The notes under the pieces were generated by a model, which saw only the letters and a program-made list of their open reading frames with translations, was not told the DNA's origin and ran no database searches. A stretch of DNA of 64,000 nucleotides from Ziziphus jujuba (Eukaryota > Streptophyta > Magnoliopsida > Rosales > Rhamnaceae), in NCBI RefSeq assembly GCF_031755915.1, contig NC_083388.1, forward strand, positions 8,307,001 through 8,371,000, read 5' to 3'. The first letter of the stretch is position 1. Each line of letters opens with the position of its first letter. Of the stretch, positions 56,260-64,000 are shown in pieces. A program made the position numbers and the translations under genes.

Positions 56260-56299
56260 AGGTTTGTTCATTAACTGGACATAGTTATTTTCATTCACC

Positions 56300-59200
56300 A
56301 TGGCTGAGAACACCTTCTGTACAATTCCAATTCCAGTCTTTAGTGGTTAAAACTACGATTTTTGGTCTATAAAAATGACCAGTTATTTTAGATCCCAAAA
56401 ACTATGGGATATTGTCAGTGAGGGCTACACTATTCCTACTGACATTACCATACTCGATGACAATCAAAAGAAGGAGCTTGATGAGAATCAACAAAAAGAT
56501 TCCCAAGCTTTGTTCATTCTGCAACAAGCCATGGCAAATGAGATCTTTCCAAGGATTATGGAGCTACAACAGGAAAGGAGGCATGGGATACGCTACAGGA
56601 GGAGATTCAAGGCAATGTTAAGTACGTGCCATAAAACTACAGACTCTGAGAAGAGATTTTGAAAATTTAAAAATGATGGATAATGAGACCGGTAAAGATT
56701 ACTACTCAAGAATAAAAGAAGTAGTTAATCAAATGAGAGCCTATGGAGAGCATATTTCTAAAAAGAAAGTAGTAGAAAAAATTTTAATTAGTTGCATATA
56801 AAAATATGATGCAATTATTACTACTATAAAAGAATCAAAGGATATTGAAAATTTAGCAGCAACAGAATTAATGGGCTCTCTAGAAGCATATGAGAAAAGA
56901 CTGAGTAGGCGAAATGAAAATTCTTTGGAAAATGCCTTTCAGTCTAAAATAAAAAAGTAGTCTCAAAATATTAAAGATGGATAGAGAAAACCACAAGAAA
57001 AATCTAGAAATAGCAAATATCCTCCTTGTGATATTTGTAAAAGAAAAAGTCATTTGGAAAAAGACTGTTGGATTAAAGAAAAACCACAGTGTAGAGTCTA
57101 TAGAAAATTTGGGCATGTTGAAAAAGATCGTCGCTTTAAAAACACGCATCAAGCCAATTTTACTGAAAACAAAGGCATAGAAAGTCATCTATTCTATGTC
57201 TCACAAGGTGAAGATAAAAAGGACGGATGGTATTTAGATAGTGGTTACAGTAATCACATGATACAAAGATGAAAGTATTTTCTATAGCCTAAATAGAATA
57301 CTAATAAAAGTAAAAATTGGAAATGAAGAATTTATAGAGGCTACAGGAAAAGGAACCATTGTTGTAGAAACCAAAAAGGGTAAATAGTGCATTACTGATG
57401 TATTGTTAATCCCTTCAATAAATTAAAATCTCCTCAGCGTTGGACAAATGATAGAGAAAGGATACTCTTTGCACTTTGAAGGAGATTCATGTACTATATA
57501 TGACAAGAAAAGTAAGACTATGGAGATCGCAAAAATCAAGATGAAACGAAACATATCCTTTCCCATAGAATGGAAATATGCTAGTGAAGCTGCGATGAAG
57601 GCATAAGTAGACATCTCATGGATTTGGCATAAGAGATTTGGTCACTTTCATTTCAATGGTCTCAAGATTCTTCAACAAAAGAACATGATGCGTGACTTAC
57701 CAACTATTGAAGATATCAATGGTACCTGTGAAGCATGTTTACAAGGCAAGCAACATCAGCAAGCTTTCCCAGCAGGCACAGCATGGAGAGCAAAGAAGCT
57801 ACTAAAGCTAATTCACACCGATGTTTGCAAACCAATGCGAACTCCATCACTAAACCAAAATAAGTACTTCGTCTTGTTTATTGATGACTTTACTTGGGTA
57901 TATTTTTTGCAAGAAAGATCACAAGTCTTCGAGATTTTCAAAAAATTCAAAAATTTAGTTGAAAAACAAAGTGGCTAACAAATCAACACAATGCGAAGTA
58001 ATCAAGGAAAGGAATACATCTCCAAGAAGTTCAACGATTTCTATGAAGATGAAGGTATGGAGCACCAACTTACAGTCAAATACGCTTTAGAGCAAAATGA
58101 TGTATCTGAAAGGAAGAACATGACAGTCATGGAGATGGCTAGAACAATGCTGAAGGATAAAGGTCTCCCGAATAGTTTTTGGGCAAAAGCTGTCTCTATT
58201 GCAGTCAATCTACTAAATAGATGCCCAACCAAAGCAATTCAAAACAAGACATGAATTGAAGCTTGAAGTGGGAGAAAACCATCCGCAAAGCATCTTAAGG
58301 TTTTCGGGTGCATTTGTTATGCCCACATACAAAAGGAAAAGAGAAGCAAATTAGATGACAAGACATAAAAATGTATCTTTCTTGTCTATAGCTTGCAATC
58401 AAAAGGCTATCGAATCTATAGCCTAGAAACAAACAAGTTAATCATGAGTTGAGATGTTGAGTTTGATAAAGATGCATCCTACAACTGGGAAACTAAAGAA
58501 GTTGAAAGGAAGATAATTTATGTACCAGCAATAGAACAACAAAGAGAGGAGAAGCCAGATGAAACTTGAGGACCTCAGGAGATAAATCAAGAATCTCCAA
58601 CTCATCAAATGCAGCAACAACTCAAGCCCGAGGATTCATCGCCAGAATTAACTCCTCGAAGAACTCGACTATTAACAGAGATTTATGAATCAAGCAACTT
58701 GGCCAAAGTAAAGCGTGGGAGTTTTGAATAAGCTTTAAAACATGAAGTCTGGGTCAAAGCAATGGAAGAAGATATAAGAATGATCGAAAAGAACAAAACA
58801 TGGGAGTTGGTGGATCTTTCTCTGAACAAAGATGTCAATGGAGTAAAGTGGGTATATAAGACAAAACTTAACTCTGATGTATCGATACAAAAACATAAGG
58901 CTCAATTAGTGGCAAAAGGATATTCGCAGTAATTTGGAATTGATACAATGAAACATTTGCTCTAGTTGCTCGTCTCGACACTATAAGAGCAATCCTAGCA
59001 TTAGCTGCTCAAAAGAGGTGGAAAATATATCAATTAGATGTGAAGTTTGCATTCCTTAATGGTTATTTGGAAGAAGAAATTTACATTAAGTAGCCGCATG
59101 GGTTCATGGTACAAGGACAAGAAAATAAAGTGCTAAGATTAAAGAAGGCCTTATACAGATTAAAACAAGCCTCGCGAGCTTGGTACAGTCGAATTGACAA

Positions 59201-60263
59201 CTATTTCTTCAAGCAAGGATTCAGGAGGAGCTATTGTGAGCCAACACTATATATCAAGACCCAAGGTACAGACAACACTCTTATTGTTTCCTTATATGTT
59301 GATGATCTCATATATACAAGAAACAATGAAAAAATGATTGAAGAATTTAAAAAAGAGATGATGAAGACATTTGAAATGATGGACTTGGGCTTGATGCACT
59401 ACTTTCTTGGAATTGAGACATACCAATGTGATAAAGGAATATTTATTTCTCAAAAGAAATATACTGAAGGTATTATTAAAAAATTCAAGATGAGTGGTTG
59501 CAAAACTGTAGCAACACCATTTGATAATTGTCAGACAATGAAGAAAGAAGATGGATCACCACCAGTTAATAGCTCGACATTTCGAAGTCTCATCGAAAAT
59601 CTTCTATATCTAACAACTACTAGACCAGACATCATGTATGCAACAAGTTTGCTATCAAGGTTCATGCAGAATCCGACTCAAGTGCATTATGGAGTTGCAA
59701 AAAGAATACTCAGATATCTACAAGGAACCAAAGATTATGGTATATGGTATAAACCCACTTCTAATTCACAACTTCTTGGATTCACAGACAGTGACTAGTC
59801 AGGATCAGCAGATGACATGAGAAGCACTTCTGCATATGCGTTCACTCTTGGCTCAGGCATTTTCTCTAAGGCATCAAAGAAGCAAGCAACAGTTGAACAA
59901 TCATCTGCAAAGGTAGGATATATTGCAGCTGCATATGCCACAAGTCAAGTATTATGGCTCAGGTATATAATTGAAGATTTTGGAGAACCACAAAATGAAA
60001 CAACAAAAATATACCATGACAGCAAATCAGCAATAGCAATGGTGAAGAACCCAATGTTCCATAACAGGACTAAACACATTAAAAGAAAATATCACTTCAT
60101 CCGTGAACCTGAGGCAAACAAAGAAATTGCAATCAAATACTGCAAGACTGAGGAGCAATTAGTGGACATCTTCACCAAGGCACTACAACGAAACAAATTG
60201 GAATTACTAAGAAGCAAGATTGGAGTTACAGAAATATGCATCAAGGAAGAGTTTTGCAATTAA
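56300..60263 (+). pseudogene. Copia gag-pol polyprotein, decayed
   Basis: Order of remnants: gag start MAENTFCTIPIPVFSG then a stop (about 56300-56350); capsid to about 56900; CCHC knuckle CDICKRKSHLEKDCWI (about 57020); protease WYLDSGYSNHM (about 57229); GAG-pre-integrase HKRFGHFHFNG (57630); integrase with LFIDDFTWVYF (57880) and NDVSERKNMTVMEMAR (58090); RT with NKTWELVDL (58795), LYRLKQASRAWYSRI (59150) and catalytic YVDDLIY (59298); RNase H with SSAKVGYIA and HDSKSAI (60015), ending EEFCN (60260). Stops or frameshifts occur at, among others, 56349, 56800, 57604, 57976, 58252, 58440, 58568, 58930 and 59796. The longest open part is 59106-59798. It cannot make a working polyprotein but is far better preserved than the copy at 1-3258. 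Confidence 0.85.
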
Positions 60264-60682
60264 TGCTGCACATTTCTAAAGAGAAATTAAAAATAAATAA
60301 ATACTTTTCTAGAACTACTTAGGTGGTAAGTAAGGCATGAAAATTGATAAAGATATTTGGTGTAAGGTTCAAGTTTAACTTGACTTCCTAGAACATTCAT
60401 GTGTGTTCATATGTGTAAATGTTTAAGTTTATCTTGACTTCCACATGTGTATAAGTATTTAAGTTAAACTTGACTTCCTAGAAAATAGAACATTCATGAA
60501 TGGTTTAGTTGACCAAAGAACCCACCTTGTACTTGTATAATTAGGAAGCTATTGCTTCCACAACATATATAACAATTATATTAAAAAAATTTTTTTTTTA
60601 AAAGTAGCTATATTTTATTTTCCTTTCTCCTTTCCTTTCTCCATCGAAAGTATCCCACAATATCTTTCAATAAATTCCATCA
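60255..60682 (+). repeat. Copia right LTR (428 bp)
   Basis: TGCAATTAATGC to ATTCCATCA. It overlaps the last codons of pol and follows a purine-rich stretch (AAGGAAGAG, 60242-60250) that can serve as polypurine tract. A TATATAA box lies at 60567-60573, and GTAGCTAT at 60605 is a likely transcript start. U3 has about three copies of the CTTGACTTCC-type repeat. Confidence 0.82.
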
Positions 60683-61116
60683 CCTTCACAGTAGTCTGGT
60701 TTAGGCATTATGCGGCACCGTTCCTAAAATGTTACAACTAGTCAGAATTTTTACTTATTTCTGTGCTTTTTTTTTTCCCAAAGGCTTATTTGAATACAGC
60801 ATTACCTGACATCACATTCAAGGCAGTGACCATTTGAAGCTTTTGCTTAATACAGTAGAGGAAAGCATGTATCATTCAATGTGAAACTGTTAACAGTACA
60901 TCCCTGTATAACATAGTATATGCTCATACTTTTTGTGACTGCTGTTCCTCGTGACAAATCATAACATTTTAGTTACAAATGGAATTAAAGGCAGTGGTCA
61001 AAATGAGGCATACAAGTGGAGTCCTTACATTGCCAAGAACAACTTTGTCTACAATTTGTCTATCTGTGCTGCTTGCCGCTACTAACATCATCCATGGTGC
61101 TACACTTGTTATGGAT

Positions 61117-61406
61117 TGTGTTAGTGTAATGACACTTTTGTTGGTGTCTTAGTTCCTTTTTTATGTTTAGTTACTTTATATTCAGCTTTTTGGTAAAACA
61201 CTGTTGTATTAGGTAACCAAAGTATGACTTGTCTTTTGGTGGTATGATTACTGCAATAGTAGGTGAAAAGTAGGTGATTTACTGTTGTAAGCTTATGTTT
61301 ATATATTTTTATCCAGAAATGAATGAAGTAAGTTTTTCACACCAATTTATGCTTCTTGTTTTCTTTCCTTTCCTTTTGCTGTGTTTTTTGTTCCAAAAAT
61401 CCAACA
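61117..61406 (+). repeat. Copia left LTR (290 bp)
   Basis: TGTGTTAGTGTAATGAC to AAAATCCAACA, followed two bases later by the primer site. The left edge abuts subtilase exon 5. Confidence 0.82.
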
Positions 61407-61408
61407 AA

Positions 61409-61420
61409 TGGTGTCAGAGC
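61409..61420 (+). other. Copia primer-binding site (tRNA-iMet)
   Basis: TGGTGTCAGAGC, one mismatch from the standard TGGTATCAGAGC. Confidence 0.85.
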
Positions 61421-61500
61421 TCTAATGATCTTAGAGGGGCTGTGAGTGAAATAGCAAAAAGTACAAGAACCCTTCCTTCTACCTTTCTTTCTTTTTTAAA

Positions 61501-62937
61501 TGGCTTCAACTCATTTTTCTGCTCCATTACCTCCTATATTTTCTGGAGAAAATTATGCCATGTGGTCTATAAAAATGAAAGCTTACCTTCAAGCTTTTGA
61601 CTTGTGGGAAGTTATAGAGACCAATAGAACTCCTCCCCCTTTGACGGTAAATCCCACTATTGCATAAATAAAGCAACATAGTGAGGAGGTTGCAAAAACA
61701 TTTAAGGCTTTATCTGCTTTACATGTTGGTGTTTCAGATATGGTGTTTATTAGAATTATGGCTTGCACTACAGCTAAAAAGGTTTGGGACAAGCTGAAAG
61801 AAAAGTTCCAGGGAAGTGCAAGAACAAGACAGATGCAGGTATTGAATTTAAGAAGGGAGTTCAAAACTTTAAGAATGAAGGATTCTGAGTTGGTAAAAGA
61901 TTTCATTGACAGACTAATGAAGGTAGTAAACCAAATCAGAATTCTTGGAGAGGAGTTGAGTGACAGAAGAGTTGTGGAGAAAGTGCTAGTCAGCTTACCA
62001 GAGAAGTTTGAATCAAAGATTTCATCCTTGGAGGAGTCAAGAGACTTGAATTAGATTTCTTTATCAGAGCTTGTTAATGCTTTACAAGCAACTGAACGAA
62101 AAAGATCTATAAGACAAGAAGAGGCTTCAGAAAATGCTTTTCTAGCACTACAAAAAGGCAAGTCTCCAGCAAACAATAACCAAAGGAAGCAGCAAGGTGG
62201 AGGAAGTAATGATAAAGGACGAGATGGTGTTGGTACAAACAGAGAGGGTGAAAGAAAGAAGTTTATGATATGCTCTCATTGCAAAAAGGACAACCATTCT
62301 GAAAAATATTGCTGGTTTAGGCCTAATGTTTAATGTAGAGCGTGCAAACAACTTGGACATGTTGAAAAAGTTTTCAAAAAAAAAGGACAGCCAATGCAAC
62401 AAGCACACCAAGTACAAGTTGCTGATGAAGCATGGCAAAGTGAGGAAAGGCTGTTTGTTGCTACATGTTATATAGAAAACGGTAGCAAAGAAGCTTGGTT
62501 GGTGGATAGTGGTTGTACTCAACACATGACACATGATGCTGATCTCTTCAAGTGCTTAAACAGAAGCTTTGTTTCCCAAGTCCAAATTGGAAATAAAGAC
62601 TTTATTCAAGTTCAAGGCAAAGGAGATGTGGCTGTGAAAACTTCAACAGGTACTAAACTCATTTCAAATGTGTTATATGTACCTGAAATTAATCAAAGCT
62701 TGTTGAGTGTGGGACAAATGCTTGAAAATGGATATTCTCTGAATTTTCAAGATAAGTCTTGCACAATATATGATTAACATGGAAGTGAAATTCTAAATGT
62801 TGGAATGAAAGATAAAAGCTTTGAAGTAGAATGGAATTGGAAAAAGAGTGAAGTTCAACCCTCAGAAGAGAATTTTATCCAAGAACATGATGAAATTAAG
62901 GAGGAGGCTGATTTAGATGATGAAAATGTCATTGGAA
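61501..62937 (+). pseudogene. Copia gag-protease region, decayed
   Basis: Starts MASTHFSAPLPPIFSGENYA (DUF4219/UBN2-type gag) with a stop near 61666. It continues in the 61740-62054 frame (IMACTTAKKVWDKLKEKF, VVEKVLVSLPEKFES) to a TAG at 62052. Two CCHC-like knuckles follow near 62270-62375 (CSHCKKDNHSEKYCW; the second is damaged and has a stop before it). Then the protease, with WLVDSGCTQHM at about 62497-62529, and CTIYD followed by a stop at 62775. The following stretch (KSFEVEWNWKKSEV) lies where integrase should begin but passes straight to an acidic linker. Confidence 0.82.
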
Positions 62938-62940
62938 TCT

Positions 62941-63487
62941 GAGGTATAAGACCCTTGACAGATGTATATGAGAGATGCATCTGAGGTACAAGACCCTTAA
63001 CTGATGCATCCGAGAGAAGCATGCGAGGTATAAGACCTTTGTCCGATATCCGAGGTAAAAGACCCCTGACCGATGTCCGAGGTAGAAGACCCCTGACCGA
63101 TGTCCAAGGTAGAAGACCATTGACAGATGTCCGAGGTAAAAGACATGTGACCGATATCCGAGGTACAAGACCCCTGGCTGATGTCCGAGGTAAAAGACCT
63201 CTGACTGATGTCCGAGGTATAAAACCTTTGTCCGATGTTCGAGGTAAAAGACACCTGACCGATGTCTGAGGTAGAAGACCGTTGACCGATGTCCGAGGTA
63301 AAAGACCCGTGACCGATGTCCGTGGTACAAGACCCCTGGCTGATGTCCAAGGTAAAAGACCCCTAACCGATGTCCCAGGTAGAAGACTGTTGACCGATGT
63401 CCGAGGCAAAAGACCCATGACCGATGTCTGAGGTACAAGACCCCTGGCTGATGTTCGAGGTGTAAGGCCCTTGACAAATGTATATGA
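62941..63487 (+). repeat. 27-bp minisatellite, about 19 units, in Copia pol
   Basis: Units such as GAGGTAAAAGACCCCTGACC plus GATGTCC; the first two are longer (42 bp). In the pol frame each 27-bp unit encodes nine residues, RGKRPLTDV with the second Arg/Lys/Thr/Ile varying. The last eight 27-bp units follow a K-R-K-T order twice, giving a higher-order period of 108 bp. Downstream the frame continues into RT (YEGCHLALCDPITFYD). Three in-frame stops occur in the array. All three minus-strand frames are open across it, which is a by-product of the repeat length. Confidence 0.92.
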
Positions 63488-64000
63488 GGGATGCCACCTA
63501 GCATTGTGTGATCCAATTACTTTCTATGATGCAAATCAGTTTGGGACACGAAGAGAAGCCATGGAAACTAAAATCAGCATGATAAACAAAAACAAGACTT
63601 GGGATTTGGTGAAAAAACCTCAAGGCAAAAAGGAAATTGAAGTGAAGTGGGTCTTTAGGAGCAAGCTCAATGCAGATGGTACTATAAACAAGCATAAAGC
63701 AAGATTGGTAGAAAAGAATTATGTGCAGCAATCAAGTATTGATTGTGGAGATACGTTTGCACCAGTTGCAAGGCATGAGACAATCAAATTTCTACTAGCT
63801 CTTGCTGCTAAAGAAGGTTGTAAAGTTTACCAGTTAGATGTGAAATCCGCATTTCTAAATGGTTACTTGCAAGAAGAAGTGTATGTTGAACAACCTGATA
63901 GCTTTGTTGTTCAAGGAAAGGAAGACAAAGTTTATAAGCTAAAAGAAATGGTGAAGTGAAGCTGGTTCATTGCAAGTTTGAGGTCCAACTTGCTGATATT
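63488..64000 (+). pseudogene. Copia reverse transcriptase fragment joined to RNase H end
   Basis: RT N-terminal part: NKTWDLVKKPQGKKE, KWVFRSKLNADGTINKHKAR, DTFAPVARHETIKFLLALAA and QLDVKSAFLNGYLQEEVYVE. It reaches EDKVYKLKEM at about 63948. Immediately after comes EVKLVHCKFEVQLADI, which belongs to the far end of RNase H, so the catalytic YVDD block and most of RNase H have been removed. The join also shifts the frame. It continues beyond the window. Confidence 0.85.

Larger units (their letters stand above)
56168..60682 (+). mobile_element. Ty1/Copia retrotransposon inserted in subtilase I exon 7
   Basis: About 4.5-kb element with a truncated left LTR (56168-56246), primer site (56248-56259), gag, protease, integrase, reverse transcriptase, RNase H and a full right LTR (60255-60682). 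The host sequence CCTTCA occurs on both sides (56162-56167 and 60683-60688) and is consistent with a 5-6 bp target duplication. Subtilase exon 7 resumes directly after it. Coding sequence has many stops and frameshifts. Same family as the rearranged element at 1-3258. Confidence 0.88.
49031..61116 (-). pseudogene. Subtilase I, split by three transposon insertions
   Basis: Exon 10 (49031-49550), exon 9 (49714-49921), exon 8 (50020-50131), exon 7 in three pieces (50264-50331, 56056-56167 and 60683-60725), exon 6 (about 60807-60904) and part of exon 5 (about 61014-61116). Lesions: CAA to TAA in exon 10 (FEI*TNG, about 49297), a one-base insertion near 49246, about 10 bases lost right at the active-site Ser motif in exon 9, and a TAG in exon 8. 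Exon 7 is interrupted first by 50332-56055 and again by 56168-60682; exon 5 is cut by a third Copia at 61117. Exons 1-4, if present, lie beyond the window. Before the insertions it resembled G and H. Confidence 0.88.
61117..64000 (+). mobile_element. Copia retrotransposon with integrase deletion and minisatellite (runs off the window)
   Basis: Third Copia insertion into subtilase I, cutting exon 5. LTR 61117-61406, primer site 61409-61420, gag from 61501, protease, then no integrase: after the GAG-pre-integrase start the sequence passes into a linker and a 27-bp minisatellite (62941-63487), then the start of RT. At about 63950 RT jumps to the end of RNase H. It is thus an internally deleted, non-autonomous copy. 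It differs in sequence from the family at 56168. Confidence 0.85.

Noticed and set aside
62855..63516. Long minus-strand frames (187, 195 and 117 codons) over the minisatellite
   Set aside because: The unit is 27 bp, a multiple of three, so any frame without a stop in one unit stays open. No start context, homology or codon pattern supports a gene; the plus-strand pol frame explains the repeat.

Overview
This window is AT-rich nuclear DNA from a flowering plant, most likely a eudicot. The evidence is small genes of ten exons with short AT-rich introns, many microsatellites, and Ty1/Copia LTR elements primed by initiator tRNA-Met. I cannot name the species from sequence alone. No rRNA, tRNA, CRISPR or bacterial-type feature was found.

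The backbone is a tandem array of secreted subtilisin-like serine proteases of the plant cucumisin/SBT4 type, all on the minus strand. From left to right the units are: A (3259-4591, broken), B (6199-9508, intact), C (11154-14530, broken), a small rearranged fragment (16988-17536), D (19759-23420, intact), E (24398-26278, broken), F (29507-32818, intact), G (36742-40334, broken), H (43962-47264, intact) and I (49031-61116, broken by nested transposons). The intact copies splice in frame to 736, 732, 729 and 731 residues. Each has a signal peptide, an I9 propeptide, the Asp/His/Asn/Ser catalytic residues, a PA insert and a fibronectin-III-like C-terminus. Every copy with a readable first exon shares a non-canonical GC-AG first intron and a TATA box about 50-60 bases before the ATG. 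The intron ends in a GAT/ATG microsatellite next to exon 2.

Left edge (1-3258): a scrambled Copia element whose inner part is a near-palindrome with arms of about 740 bp; its LTR cuts gene A in exon 5. Middle (15.3-19.7 kb and 26.3-29 kb): isolated LTRs, an inverted exon fragment, a Copia 3' end fused to exon 5 of gene E, and a fold-back element. The spacer at 33.6-35.3 kb is a three-copy tandem array with a period of about 575-597 bp. Gene G carries a 203-bp TG...CA element with a perfect 5-bp target duplication and an snRNA-type upstream element.

Right third (49-64 kb): exon 7 of gene I is split by two insertions and its exon 5 by a third. The first is a 5.7-kb block bounded by LTRs, holding a Copia gag remnant, Gypsy-like noncoding DNA and a Pack-MULE-like element that captured part of a CCCH/RRM RNA-binding protein gene with its introns. 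The second is a 4.5-kb Copia with readable gag-PR-INT-RT-RH remnants; its left LTR starts near the predicted transcription start. The third is another Copia that has lost integrase and carries an in-frame 27-bp minisatellite apparently grown from its own pol linker. The proteases act in the secretory pathway or apoplast; the transposons account for most of the damage to the array.
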